Shown here one piece after another: positions 27,519 to 40,293 of a stretch of 64,000 nt of DNA. Position 1 is the stretch's first letter. Every line of letters starts with the position of its first letter. The notes under the pieces were generated by a model. It ran no database searches and was not told where the DNA came from. It saw only the letters and a list, made by a program, of their open reading frames with translations. Location: NCBI GenBank assembly GCA_947499545.1, contig CANMOZ010000002.1, positions 186,001 through 250,000 of the forward strand. Direction: 5' to 3'. Position numbers and translations under genes: made by a program. Origin of the DNA: an uncultured Saccharospirillaceae bacterium (lineage in GTDB: Bacteria > Pseudomonadota > Gammaproteobacteria > Pseudomonadales > Oceanobacteraceae).

Positions 27519-28944
27519 TTCTCCCTTAATCCAAGCGTTGCAGAGATTCCCACGTCTTCAAAAGGCCAGTAAAATCATCATTGGCTTTTCGGGTGGGTTA
27601 GACTCTTGTGTGCTCTTGCATGCTTGCGTTAAAGCCTTTCCAAAAACGCCTAAAACAGCCGTGCATGTGAACCATGGATTGCAGGAAGATGCGGTTCAAT
27701 GGGAAGCTCATTGTTTGCAGGTGGCCGAAACCCTAAGCGTTCCTTTGGAAGTTCATCGTGTGCAGGTTCAAACACGAGGCAAAGGGATTGAAGATGCTGC
27801 TCGGGAAGCGCGTTATCAAGCGTTTGATGCTCATATTAAAGCCTCAACCGAGGTGTTGTTGCTGGGGCATCACGCCGATGATCAAATGGAAACCTTTTGG
27901 TTGAGAATTCTAAGAGGTACGGGTATCGAAGGGTTAAAAGCGATGCCTGTTGAACGCCCTTTTGCTAAAGGGTTTTTACTTCGACCGCTGTTGGATCTGC
28001 CTCGAAGTGCATTGGAAGCTTATGCAGCAGCAGAGCAGCTTAGCTGGGTCGAGGATGCTTCTAATCAAGATACTCACTTTGACCGTAATTGGTTGCGGCA
28101 CCACATCTTACCGAATGTCATTCAACGCAAACCACAGGCCTATAAGACGCTTAACCGTATGCTGGATCATTTGGATGATGCGCAAGGTATTCTGGATGAA
28201 GTGACACAAGAAGATTTAATCAAGGTGCTTTGGTTAGATACCTCTCAACTGAGTATCGATGGCTTAGGCTCACTGTCTTTGCCAAGACAGCGTCGAGTCA
28301 TAAGGCTCTGGGCACAACGGTTTGCAAATGTATCCTTGTCACAGAAACAAGTGCAGCAAATTCAGCAAGAAGTGATCGCAGCAAGCTCAGATCGCCAGCC
28401 CTGCTTGGTGCTCACAAATGAAGTGGACGTGCGCCGGTTTCAAAGACGTTTGTATTTACTTCCTCACATCAAAAGCCTTGTCGAACCGCAAAGCATTGTA
28501 TTAGAAGCTATCCTTGCCGAAGTACTCACAGTAGCGAAAACGCCCACAATTTCGAAAGTACCAGCCGAAGTGATGATCCCTTGGTCAATAGGAAATATCA
28601 GGGTTAGGTTTGTTCAAGGCCAAGGACTGCCCCTTGAAGGCTTGGAAGGGGCCCGAATAGTCACCAGAAAGCAAGGAGTAAGGCTTAGTTTGCCTAAGTC
28701 AGAGCACTCCGCTTCACTTAAACAGTGGCTGCAAGAAAAAGCGGTGGCTCCTTGGTTGAGACCCCATATCCCATGTTTAGAAGTAGGCAACAAAGTGATT
28801 GATGTTGCTGGGTTGGTGGGTGCTTATAAGCAGGAAATGTTAGACAATAGTGTCGGTTTGGTGTGGGAGTGGCAACTTCCCCCTGGGTATATTCACGGCC
28901 TAAATCAAAACGATGAGCCAGAGACATTGGAGATGAATTCATGA
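27511..28944 (+). CDS. tilS: tRNA(Ile)-lysidine synthase TilS
   Basis: TilS converts C34 of the CAU-anticodon tRNA-Ile to lysidine so that it reads AUA. The 477-aa product has the PP-loop IIGFSGGLDSCVLLHA (residues 25-40), VNHGLQEDA and LLGHHADDQMETFWLRILRGTGIEGLKAM, and the long C-terminal tRNA-binding domains (DUF/TilS_C). The ATG lies within the end of dnaE, so translation is probably coupled; the stop overlaps the DUF945 start. Confidence 0.96.
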   Translation: MVDSPLIQALQRFPRLQKASKIIIGFSGGLDSCVLLHACVKAFPKTPKTAVHVNHGLQEDAVQWEAHCLQVAETLSVPLEVHRVQVQTRGKGIEDAAREARYQAFDAHIKASTEVLLLGHHADDQMETFWLRILRGTGIEGLKAMPVERPFAKGFLLRPLLDLPRSALEAYAAAEQLSWVEDASNQDTHFDRNWLRHHILPNVIQRKPQAYKTLNRMLDHLDDAQGILDEVTQEDLIKVLWLDTSQLSIDGLGSLSLPRQRRVIRLWAQRFANVSLSQKQVQQIQQEVIAASSDRQPCLVLTNEVDVRRFQRRLYLLPHIKSLVEPQSIVLEAILAEVLTVAKTPTISKVPAEVMIPWSIGNIRVRFVQGQGLPLEGLEGARIVTRKQGVRLSLPKSEHSASLKQWLQEKAVAPWLRPHIPCLEVGNKVIDVAGLVGAYKQEMLDNSVGLVWEWQLPPGYIHGLNQNDEPETLEMNS

Positions 28945-30479
28945 GCGCAGTGGTTAAAGCCGGAGTTGGCTTGGTAGTAGTAGCGGGTCTTGGGCTGGGC
29001 GTGGGCCCAAATTTTATTGGTGCGAAGGGCGAAGAAGCTTATAAAGCGTATTTGGCAAGCCTCGAGAAGTTCGGCATCACCGCTGAGCTGGAGTATTACA
29101 ACCGTACTTGGTTTTCTTCGCAAGCCCGTTATCGCCTGACACTCAATGAGAATGCACCTTTTGGGGCTGACGAGATAGGTGAATTACTCGAAACAGTGAC
29201 CGTAACAGATGATATTCAGCATGGTCCTCTGCTGCCTTATATGTCAGGTGTAAAGCCAGGCTTAATTTCATTTACGTCAAAGCTTGAAGTTGATCAAGCG
29301 AAGCTGGCGGAATTAGCAGACTCTTCAGAAGCCACTTTGAGTGAGATAGAAGAGGGATTGCTAAAAGGGTCTGAAGGTCGTCCTCTCCTTGAAGCCATGG
29401 GGTATTTGGGGTTTGACCAGAAGATCAACAGCCGCTTTAAAACAGCACAGTTAAATTATCAGGAAGACTGGGGCAATTTGTCAGTGACGCCTTTGATCGC
29501 TGATGTTGTGATGAATATGAGCCGTACGGAGTACAGCACTCAATACCAGTGGTCAGGCATGACGTTTAAGAATGCGGATGAAGGCTCACTGAGTGTCACG
29601 GGAATGACCGGCGAAGAAAAAGGCGTTTACGTTCAGCCAATGTTTTGGGATGCCGATGGCCAAATCAGTTTTAAGGATATCAAAGCGGTTTTTGCTGACA
29701 GCAATCTAGGCATTGAAACCTTGAATGTATCCTTCGACTCCGATGTGTCTGAAGAAACCTATGGTGGTACTCTTGATGTTGAGTTAAATCAGTTGAAAAC
29801 GGATGCTTATCAGGTTGATCAATTTAGAATGGCTTATGGGTTAGAGAACGTTTCCATAGAAAAAACAAAAGCTGTTGCTGATGTATTCCGCAAAGCAAGT
29901 GAAGAAGCAGAAGGCGCAACCGAAGAGATGCAAGCAGCTATCGTCCAGCGCTTAATTGCAGAGAACCACCAGTTGTTTTTTGACCTTGCTGAAGGCGTAC
30001 AATTCAACATCAGTGAAATCAGCATGAAGACGGCTCAAGGTCAGCTCGATGGTAATTTACATTTAGAAATCGGTGAGATTCCGCAAGCGGTTATGCAAAA
30101 CCCATTGTTGACCGTTAACTCGATCGTCGGAGATGCTTCGTTAAAGTTTGATAAAGCTCTTGTGCCTGAAGCTCAACAGGAAGCGCTAAATATGCCGATT
30201 ATGATGGGCTTTCTTAAGGTAGAAGATACCGCGTTAGTAAGTGCCTTGAAATTGAGTGAAGGTACGCTGGAAGTAAATGGCCAGAAATTCCCGCTCGGGG
30301 CGATGTTTGCTCAAAACGCTCCTGCACCAGCAACTGCTCCCTCATCAGAAGAGACTCAAGCAAATGAGGCTCAAACGGAGGAGGCAGCTATGGAAAAAGA
30401 TACAAACGCTGAGACCAGTACGGAAAATGCTGACAATTCTGACGTTCCTGCTTGGGAAACACAAACTCAGCCAGAGTAA
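28941..30479 (+). CDS. DUF945 (YdgA-like) exported or membrane-anchored protein
   Basis: This 512-aa protein begins with a hydrophobic segment (AGVGLVVVAGLGLGVGPNFIG) followed by a large beta-rich repeat domain: YYNRTWFSSQARYRLTLNE, HGPLLPY and later repeats. This is the pattern of YdgA/DUF945 proteins, which are periplasmic and of unknown role. The last 50 residues form an acidic tail rich in Glu, Ala and Thr. It overlaps tilS by 4 nt, placing an envelope gene of unknown function in a replication/tRNA operon. Confidence 0.82.
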   Translation: MSAVVKAGVGLVVVAGLGLGVGPNFIGAKGEEAYKAYLASLEKFGITAELEYYNRTWFSSQARYRLTLNENAPFGADEIGELLETVTVTDDIQHGPLLPYMSGVKPGLISFTSKLEVDQAKLAELADSSEATLSEIEEGLLKGSEGRPLLEAMGYLGFDQKINSRFKTAQLNYQEDWGNLSVTPLIADVVMNMSRTEYSTQYQWSGMTFKNADEGSLSVTGMTGEEKGVYVQPMFWDADGQISFKDIKAVFADSNLGIETLNVSFDSDVSEETYGGTLDVELNQLKTDAYQVDQFRMAYGLENVSIEKTKAVADVFRKASEEAEGATEEMQAAIVQRLIAENHQLFFDLAEGVQFNISEISMKTAQGQLDGNLHLEIGEIPQAVMQNPLLTVNSIVGDASLKFDKALVPEAQQEALNMPIMMGFLKVEDTALVSALKLSEGTLEVNGQKFPLGAMFAQNAPAPATAPSSEETQANEAQTEEAAMEKDTNAETSTENADNSDVPAWETQTQPE

Positions 30480-30604
30480 TCCCTCTGGCAATATTTAGAA
30501 AATGGATTTTTACGTAGAAATGCATGGGAAGATGGCGTGATGCTGGCGGTGTCTTCTCATGCTTGGCCTACAATTAAGTCATGGTGCGCCGGAATGGGCA
30601 AAGC

Positions 30605-31621
30605 ATGACGAATGTTGGTGAGACACTTAGGTTGAGTCTCGGGGCGGATTTGCACGCGCTTACCTCTGCCTTCAAATGCCCCCAGGGTCTCAAGCACCCC
30701 TGGACTCAAACCGTTCTTGCTGATGCGATCAGTCGCTTCCATTCCAATTCAATCCCTTTTACCGAAGTTATGGTTCGATTACCCGATGGTGATTCGTTGG
30801 TGTGTTCGGTTGATACGCCTGAAGAATGGGATCAGCGGCGCATTTGTGTGTTACTCCCAGGCCTGACAGGACATGCTGAGTCTTTTTACATATTGCGGAT
30901 TGCCAAGAAGCTGCTGAGGCTGGGTTACAAAACCGTTCGGGTTAACTATCGGTCATGCGGTCGTGGATTAGGGCATGCGAAAGCTCTGTTTCATGCGGGT
31001 CAGGGTGAGGATATCTTCTGTTTGTTGCAGAAGCTTTATAACCGTTATCCTGAAGCGGACATTCATATGCTGGGGTTTTCTCTGGGCGGCAACATGATGT
31101 TAAAAATGGCAGGAGATTTCCCTGCTGAGCACTATGGCGTGACAAAAATGCTGGCGGTGTCTGCTCCAGTCGATTTGGTTGATGCCGCTAGAACGATCAT
31201 GGCCAGAGGGCGGTTTTTCGATCGGTATTTTTCTAAGCGATTGTTGGCTTTTTTAAACCGTGTATTAGAAATTAACCCCAATATTCGATGCTCAAAGGTG
31301 CCCAAAAAGCTGAAAAGCATCATGGATTTCGATTCACAATTTGTGGTGCCTATGTTTGGCTTCAAAGATGTGATGGATTACTACCATCAGTCTCGAGCCG
31401 TGAACTCTTTACGTGATATTGGGTGCAAAGCCGGCATTCTACTGGCAGATGACGATCCTATTGTGGATTATCGAGCCTTTCAGAACCCAGATGTGTTAGG
31501 CCCGGTTGAATTGTATTTAACCCATGGCGGTGGGCATGTGGGCTTTCTTCGTAAGGGCGGCTTGATCGGTGATCCTTTCTGGATGGATGATTTCATCGTG
31601 CATTGGGCACTAAAAGAGTGA
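30605..31621 (+). CDS. YheT-like alpha/beta hydrolase
   Basis: This 338-aa protein of the COG0429/YheT hydrolase family has VCVLLPGLTGHAESFYI (oxyanion region), VNYRSCGRGLGHAKALFHAGQGEDI, the nucleophile elbow GFSLGGNMMLKM, ILLADDDPIVDY, and the catalytic His in LTHGGGHVGFL. The family includes esterases with broad or unknown substrates. ATG 30605 has a purine-rich site (GGAATGGGC); ATG 30581 is possible. Confidence 0.9.
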   Translation: MTNVGETLRLSLGADLHALTSAFKCPQGLKHPWTQTVLADAISRFHSNSIPFTEVMVRLPDGDSLVCSVDTPEEWDQRRICVLLPGLTGHAESFYILRIAKKLLRLGYKTVRVNYRSCGRGLGHAKALFHAGQGEDIFCLLQKLYNRYPEADIHMLGFSLGGNMMLKMAGDFPAEHYGVTKMLAVSAPVDLVDAARTIMARGRFFDRYFSKRLLAFLNRVLEINPNIRCSKVPKKLKSIMDFDSQFVVPMFGFKDVMDYYHQSRAVNSLRDIGCKAGILLADDDPIVDYRAFQNPDVLGPVELYLTHGGGHVGFLRKGGLIGDPFWMDDFIVHWALKE

Positions 31622-31787
31622 ATCTTAAGCCATACAGGGGTTAAGCTGAGTGGGTAGGTGTTTACCTATTAATGGGGGATGATTTAGTTCGTTCAGTTTC
31701 GCGGCTGATTCGGTCAAGCAAGGCTCTTAAAGTGGATACTGCATTTACCGCCCTAGGCGGTTCTGTTATCATGTAGTCCCATCTTGA

Positions 31788-33509
<1,722 letters not shown>

Positions 33510-33520
33510 TGCTGTATTTA

Positions 33521-33552
33521 AACGCCTTCTCTTCAGAAGGCGTTTTTCGTTT
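33521..33552 (+). terminator. Rho-independent terminator after pyrG
   Basis: AACGCCTTCT (33521-33530) pairs with AGAAGGCGTT (33535-33544) around a CTTC loop, then TTTCGTTTT follows. This is a textbook intrinsic terminator. It lies only about 20 nt before the enolase start, so eno transcription probably depends on read-through or a promoter further upstream. Confidence 0.88.
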
Positions 33553-33567
33553 TATCATTGGAGTTAA

Positions 33568-34878
<1,311 letters not shown>

Positions 34879-35214
34879 AGTATCTTTATTTTTAAAGTAC
34901 CCCTATATAAAGTATCTTTTTATAGTAAGTTTGGTATTTGATATTTTCATACCTAGCTATCCAATGGCTAGGTATGAAAAGAAATAATCGTTAGTTAATG
35001 TGCGTGCATTCTTCCCTTTAAACTTCTGCTACTCTTCTAAACCGCTGATTACCGTTCCTTTGAGAAGCACCCATTGGTTAAATATGAGTGTTGTATACAT
35101 CGGTTCCAAAGGTGTTGAGTGGAGACAGCGAATCTTAGAATCAAGGGTTATACATTTGATTGTCACCGCATCTGGTTTTTTTATGATCAAAATGAATGAT
35201 TGGTCATCTAGCTA
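34879..35214. other. Gap between enolase and the racemase gene
   Basis: No convincing gene. It begins with AT-rich repeats: TAAAGTATCTTT occurs at 34876 and again near 34908. The end of the gap runs against the convergent racemase gene. The large palindrome at 34944-34980 is listed separately. Confidence 0.6.
34944..34980. terminator. Bidirectional hairpin after enolase
   Basis: TTTTCATACCTAGC (34944-34957) is perfectly complementary to GCTAGGTATGAAAA (34967-34980), a 14-bp stem with a 9-nt loop. Flanking T and A runs make it usable in both directions. It probably ends eno transcription, and perhaps also the convergent racemase gene. Confidence 0.7.
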
Positions 35215-35991
35215 TTATTGTGAACGAGAAGAAAGCAGAAAAGGCGGTATACACGTATTAACGCAAGCTTGAGCCAGCACTTGGGTTGTATCGTAGAGTT
35301 TGATTGAAGTGAGTTTACCTAAAGCCTGACTGATTAAAGATAATTCCGTGCACCCTAGTATAATGGCATCGGCTTGATTCGTGATTAACTCTGCTAAAGC
35401 ATCGGTAACCAGATCAACGCCTGACAGATATTGATTGGATTTTACTGCAAGAATGCCTTGCATAAGTTTGGTCTGGTGGTTTAGAGATGGGCAAATACAA
35501 GTAATACCAACCTTCGCAAGAGCGTTTAAATATAATTGGCTTTGATACGTCCCTTGGGTCGCCAAGAGCCCCACGCGCTTGCGGCCATTGTTTAGCAAAG
35601 CAGCCACGGTTGAGTCAATCATGCTGATGCCTGGTAATGACGTTGTAGTCTTTACTTCATTAAACCATACATGGGCGGTATTGCAGGGCATCACGAATAT
35701 ATCAGCCCCCGCTGCCTCTAATCGAGCAATGCCATCCAGTAACATGGGGAGTGGGCTGGGGCCTATACCCAGTAATGCTTGAGTTCGATCGGGTACTTGA
35801 GGAATGGACGACATAATAACGGGTATATGTTCTTGGTCTCTGGCAGCGGGTGTAGCATTGATTAAACATTGTAGAAAGGCAACGCTGGCAGCCGGCCCCA
35901 TCCCTCCCAAAACGCCCAAGGTGAGAGCTGAATCCTTTTTATTGTGAGGGTGATTGGGAGGCGTTAGTAAACCTCTTTGTTCCGCTAACAT
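35215..35991 (-). CDS. Aspartate/glutamate racemase family protein
   Basis: This 258-aa protein of the cofactor-independent Asp/Glu racemase family has a GVLGGMGPAASVAFLQ start, the first catalytic cysteine in FVMPCNTAHVWF and the second in AIILGCTELSLI. It could racemise aspartate or another amino acid, as RacX/YgeA do. It is transcribed away from a LysR-type regulator, which may control it. Confidence 0.9.
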   Translation of the reverse strand: MLAEQRGLLTPPNHPHNKKDSALTLGVLGGMGPAASVAFLQCLINATPAARDQEHIPVIMSSIPQVPDRTQALLGIGPSPLPMLLDGIARLEAAGADIFVMPCNTAHVWFNEVKTTTSLPGISMIDSTVAALLNNGRKRVGLLATQGTYQSQLYLNALAKVGITCICPSLNHQTKLMQGILAVKSNQYLSGVDLVTDALAELITNQADAIILGCTELSLISQALGKLTSIKLYDTTQVLAQACVNTCIPPFLLSSRSQ

Positions 35992-36134
35992 CGCTTGATT
36001 GCTCTTCTTGCTTACGACAGGTCATTTAGCGGGTTCTCTAGGCTACTATTCGTAGAATGCATAACTCAATCCGCTGCTTTTAAACTTACCCCTTGAAAAT
36101 CTCTTAGTGAAATGCTGAATTTGTGATAGTCATG

Positions 36135-36167
36135 TATAATTTGCATGAAGTATGTAATAACTTACAT
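36135..36167. promoter_or_regulatory. Candidate LysR operator and -10 in the racemase-lysR intergenic region
   Basis: TATAAT lies at 36135-36140 on the plus strand, followed by the inverted repeat ATGTAA-TAAC-TTACAT at 36152-36167. LysR-type proteins bind short dyads of T-N11-A type between divergent genes, and this dyad has the right place and shape. Binding is inferred. Confidence 0.4.
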
Positions 36168-36223
36168 GTTGTCGAGGTTGATAGGCATTGCCTCACTCTC
36201 TCATGTCTATGGAGCTATTGGAT

Positions 36224-37135
36224 ATGAATCGAAATTTAGAAACCCAATGGCTACAAGATTTTTTGACGCTTGCGAAAGTGAAAAACTTTTCAAAGGCTGC
36301 AACACTTAGGCGTGTGACTCAGCCGGCCTTTAGTCGTCGTATACAAGCGCTGGAAAATGCGTTAGGGGTTGAACTGATTGATCGATCGAAGCACCCAATT
36401 GCTCTTACCAATCCTGGTAAGGAGTTTTCCATCAGTGCCCGAGCCTGGTTAAATCAAGTAGAAACGGATTGTGCACGATTAAAGCAAGCTGCTTTTTTGA
36501 GCCCTCAACATGTTCGAATTGCAGCCGCTCATTCTTTGGCAACCAATTGGTTGCCGCAGAGATTATTTTCGAGTACGAATCCCGAACTGAATATCCATTA
36601 CGTAGTGGACCCTTTGGATGTAGACGTTGCATTTAAACATTTAGAGGAAGGGCAGTCAGATTTATTGCTAACTTTTTTCGATGAGCGGTGGCAGTACCCC
36701 CCATTCAAATATATGGAGTTAGAAGAGCACCGCTTAATTTTAGTTGCAAATACCAATCATCAGTCCTTTGAACTAGAATCTGTTCCCTATGTTGCGTATA
36801 CGCCTGATAGTTATATGGGGCGTTTAACCACAGCATTTATTGAGCAAAGTAGGGTAACCCCAATTTTCTCCACAAGCCTATCTGATTTAGTGAAATCCGC
36901 CGTCATGGCGGGAGCAGGGGTTGGTTGGTTACCAGATTATGCAATTGCACAAGAGCTAGAGTCTGGACAATTGTCTTTGATTGAATGGGAGGCAAAGGGT
37001 AAGTCTGAACATTTATTTCAACCGCCACTACACATACCTCTAAAAGTGGTTTTATGTCGGTATAATCGACCTTTGTCAGCGGCTGCCGAAAGCCTGTGGA
37101 GCTGGTTGTCACAAGACTCGTTGTTAAGACCTTAA
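36224..37135 (+). CDS. LysR-type transcriptional regulator
   Basis: This protein of about 303 aa has an N-terminal winged helix (WLQDFLTLAKVKNFSKAATLRRVTQPAFSRRIQALENALGVELIDR), which is the standard LysR DNA-binding domain. A periplasmic-binding-like effector domain ends in GVGWLPDYAIAQEL. It is divergent from the racemase gene, the typical arrangement for a LysR regulator and its target. The start is uncertain between ATG 36224, 36209 and earlier codons. The effector is unknown. Confidence 0.9.
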   Translation: MNRNLETQWLQDFLTLAKVKNFSKAATLRRVTQPAFSRRIQALENALGVELIDRSKHPIALTNPGKEFSISARAWLNQVETDCARLKQAAFLSPQHVRIAAAHSLATNWLPQRLFSSTNPELNIHYVVDPLDVDVAFKHLEEGQSDLLLTFFDERWQYPPFKYMELEEHRLILVANTNHQSFELESVPYVAYTPDSYMGRLTTAFIEQSRVTPIFSTSLSDLVKSAVMAGAGVGWLPDYAIAQELESGQLSLIEWEAKGKSEHLFQPPLHIPLKVVLCRYNRPLSAAAESLWSWLSQDSLLRP

Positions 37136-38301
37136 AGCTAGGAGATTAATTGCTTGTTGCAATAATGCTGAATATCTACAGGCTCAATGGGCAGATGTCC
37201 TACGCGTGAATAATTTATCGTTCCATATGAAGGCATGCCCAGTATTGGTATGACTCCCTCCCGTTTAAAGAGTGTATAAAAAAGTTATATGTGGCTGTTT
37301 GGAGTTAGTCGTGTGATGGTCTGATACTTGTCATAAGGCCTGAATATTGACTTTAACCATCAAGTTAATTTGGAAAGTTTTCTTTTTAGAACGCTGTAAA
37401 ATCCAGGATGAAATTCCTATCGTTCTAATCATGAGGATGGTTTCTGGCGAGTTCATTTTAGATTACAGTACGGCGCCTTATGGTTGCAACCGAGTATTAT
37501 TTGCATTATGGTGCTTTGTTATTGGATTATTGCAGTTCCTTACGAAAAAACTTCCTCGCAAGCTCAAAGCTGAATAAGTCATTTATTTTAAATGGAGATG
37601 CTAATTTACTCTTGAAAAAATGTTGAGAATACCCTTTGAAAAACTCTAAATCATACATTCCCCTGGCTAGTGTTATCTGCGCACACACTTTCTATTAGTC
37701 AGCGCACACATTGTATTGATGATCGTTTATAGTTCACAAAAATCCCAAAGACCTTGTTAAGTTTTTGCCATATCTTTCTGCATTAGTTAGAACACGTCAC
37801 TCGCTTTCGTATGAGTTTTAATCAGGAGCTCCTTGTGATGTCGAAGTTTATAGAGACACTCTAATCAAATTCATTTTTTAACGAGCTGAATGCTTACAAA
37901 AAGAGTATTGCAGGGAGTATTGTCATGCAAACTCAACCTTAGTTTGAGTATTGGCATGACGCAGCAGTCAGCTCGATAAAAAGAATTTAGGCTGCACCGG
38001 CTTTACACGGCTGTTGCGGTTTGAAAGCAATGAGTAGAAGGTATAACGGATAGTAGCAAGGTTTATCCCATTTTTAGCCTATTTTGGGTTGAATTAAGCA
38101 TGATATAAGGTAAGCGGTGTATCTTATATGAGATTAGGCAGTGGTGTCTGTGACGTGGAGGCAAACATGTCATTGATCTCTGGCTGAGTCTTGTAGGATG
38201 CCTGTCGTGGCTCTCATAGTATCAGCGGTTTTTGGGGCGGCTACTTTCTGAAAAAAACTTAGCTTGATTCGGATTGTTGAAGTAGCATGATACCAACCAA
38301 T
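37136..38301. other. Gene-poor AT-rich stretch
   Basis: About 1.17 kb without a convincing gene. A 76-codon frame at 37347-37577 lacks a recognisable family. A large imperfect inverted repeat lies at 37874-37983. A short hydrophobic peptide frame near 38199 (MPVVALIVSAVFGAATF) reads like the start of an exported protein but stops at once. It looks like a decayed region preceding the kpsS remnant. Confidence 0.5.
37874..37983. repeat. Nested imperfect inverted repeat
   Basis: The outer arms TTTTTTAACGAGCTGA (37874-37889) and 37968-37983 match at 14 of 16 positions when folded. Inside, GTCATGC (37922-37928) pairs with GCATGAC (37954-37960), and ACTCAA with TTGAGT. The result is a foldable element of about 110 nt in a gene-free region. 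Confidence 0.6.
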
Positions 38302-39167
38302 GTTATGCAAAGAGACTCGCTTGGTACCTATAAGTTAGATGGGTGTATTGCATTAGATAGGCGTTCTTCTCAAGCATTGGTAAATGGCGGAACCTTATCA
38401 TTAGCCAATAATAAACAAAAAAAGCGTATTTACTTCAAGGCCCAATAGGCCTTTTTTTTAAGAATCTACAATCTGAGTTGATTAAATCAGGCTTTAAAAC
38501 CAAACGAATTCTATTTCGTTCGGAGTTGGCTCTTGAAAGGCCAGATGTACTACTGATCTTTGGTACAAGTCGACCTGTTCACAAGGTGGCTTGTAAATTA
38601 GCTTAAGAATTCGGCATTGCGATCGTTTCGCTAGAGGAAGGGTATTTGAGATCTGGTTATATCACTTGTGAACGTGGTGGAAATAACCATCTATCTCCTT
38701 TGAATCAATGGAAGCCTGTGACGAGTGAAAATGCTCACTCGCTTGTTGCGGCTATCTGGAGTGAAGCAAAGAGATTAGGTGTTGCTGATAGGGTTAGAGT
38801 TCTTCAATCAGGTAAGTTAAGTGATTTAACAAAGTTTTCATCAGGGATGCTTGTGATTAACTCTACCTCTGCATTCTCTGCACTGCATCATCATGTTCCA
38901 GTGTTGGTGCTTGGCGATGCAATTTTTAGACACTCATCTGTAGTGACAGTAGGGAATGGAGCTGATTCAATTAAAGCATTTATGAAGTGCCGCGAAGCAA
39001 AACCACCTCAGAATATAACAGCTTTTATAAATGCAGTGAAAGCCAAGGCGTTATTGCCAGGTGATTTTTATGCGTTGTCTGCACAAAGTGAGACCGCTAG
39101 AAATGTTGTGGCAACAGTGGAGCGTATTGTTGGTGAGAGCGCTGGCACTGGCATTACAAGGAAATAG
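38302..39167 (+). pseudogene. Degraded kpsS-type capsule polysaccharide gene
   Basis: Fragments match the Capsule_synth/KpsS family in order: LLQGPIGLFFKNLQSELIKSGF near 38437, LIFGTSRPVHKVACKLA at 38553-38603, LEEGYLRSGYITCERGG at 38628-38678, then RLGVADRVRVLQ and the terminal motif LVINSTSAFSALHHHVPVLVLGDAIF. Damage is plain: a frameshift in the A-run near 38415, an in-frame TAA at 38604-38606, and a missing block of well over 100 residues between the ERGG motif and RLGVADRV. KpsS normally helps build the lipid-linked Kdo stub of capsule. The N-terminal limit is uncertain. Confidence 0.75.
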
Positions 39168-39399
39168 TCAATTATCAAAACTGAGCCATAAGACTTTAGA
39201 CGCTTTCATCTAAGTGACTTTGACCTTATCACTGATGCTGATATGAGACGTGATGCCTCACAATTATGGCAGTCAAAAGTTAGCCTTTGAACAGTGAATA
39301 AAAAAGCCTCTAACGACATGCCATCATGAATCTGCCGTTATGGCGTAGTAGTTCATGTCCAACACTTTATCGTCTTGAGGCGTTAATCAATTAAATGTA

Positions 39400-39903
39400 T
39401 TACCTAGCTTTTACTCTGGCCATTGCAACCACATCCATGAGTTCTCCGTTGCGCATCGCGTAATGTTTTAGAATGCCTTCTTCTTTAAATGCCAGCTTTT
39501 TATAGAGCGCAATGGCATTTAGGTTATCAGTAAAAACCGTAAGTTCAATGCGTCGAATCTGAGTCCATAAATCGGCGTAGTCAATTAAGTGTTGCATGAG
39601 CTGGGTGCCTATGCCTTGGCGGTGATACTCATCGTGAACGGCTATTCCAAGGAAGGCACAGTGTTCTCGTCTCCCTTCAAATCGATTGAGTGATGCATTG
39701 CCTAAGACAGTGGGGCCAGATGACTGTTTGGATATTGCAACAATACTGATGACATGTGGAGGGATTCTATCGAGCCGATTTGCCCAAAAATGCTCGCTTT
39801 TGAAAGGCAGCTTTAAGGTTTCTCTGCGTGCTTTGGGTTGTTCATATAGCTGATGAATGCCTGCCGCATCGTTTGGTTCTGTAGCACGAATAATAATATC
39901 CAT
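39400..39903 (-). CDS. GNAT N-acetyltransferase (YhhY-like)
   Basis: This 167-aa GNAT protein has the acetyl-CoA-binding motif A in FLGIAVHDEYHRQGIGTQLMQHLIDYAD and the C-terminal RIELTVFTDNLNAIALYKKLAFKEEGILKHYAMRNGELMDVVAMARVK, very close in pattern to E. coli YhhY, which acetylates some amino acids and toxic analogues. It is a single gene, with no clear operon partner. Confidence 0.9.
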   Translation of the reverse strand: MDIIIRATEPNDAAGIHQLYEQPKARRETLKLPFKSEHFWANRLDRIPPHVISIVAISKQSSGPTVLGNASLNRFEGRREHCAFLGIAVHDEYHRQGIGTQLMQHLIDYADLWTQIRRIELTVFTDNLNAIALYKKLAFKEEGILKHYAMRNGELMDVVAMARVKAR

Positions 39904-40293
39904 TTATTACCTTATGACTTTGAATGTAAGTGCTTACACAAATCTAGCAGCTGGCTAAATTGGACACAAGCCATTTATGGCGGAGTTGCTTGAGAGTGGC
40001 TCTCACAGCAATCTCTTTGATGTACTTAATGTTCCATAATGTCGATGACGTTGAAAGTGGCTGTTAGTTGGTTCACAGGTTGCCGCTGGCGTCTACTTTA
40101 TACTCGATGGATTGATGGTGCTGCTTTGCTTTAGGGAAGGGGCTTAGCAAAACAACCTAATCGCTTTGCCTCTGGGCTATGGGAATCCTTGCCAACTCAT
40201 AGGCAGATTCAAGCTTAGGCCGACAGGATAGCCTAAAGTTAGGGGATAAGAGCGTAAAAAGATGAGGTTCTTAAATGGCCAGAGGTCGGTGTC
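39904..40293. other. Gap before the acidic coiled-coil gene
   Basis: I see no gene, repeat or clear promoter in this 390-nt stretch. The AGAGG before the GTG at 40294 is the only recognisable element, serving as the ribosome site of the next gene. Confidence 0.5.

Noticed and set aside
35000-35272. 90-codon plus-strand open frame after enolase
   Set aside because: It runs into the end of the convergent racemase gene, has no good ribosome site and no recognisable motif.
37347-37577. 76-codon frame in the gene-poor stretch
   Set aside because: TTG start, no ribosome site and no family; composition resembles the surrounding decayed DNA.
37874-37983. Integron attC site
   Set aside because: The arms fold well, but the required GTT core of the right end reads GAT and no cassette gene or integrase is nearby.
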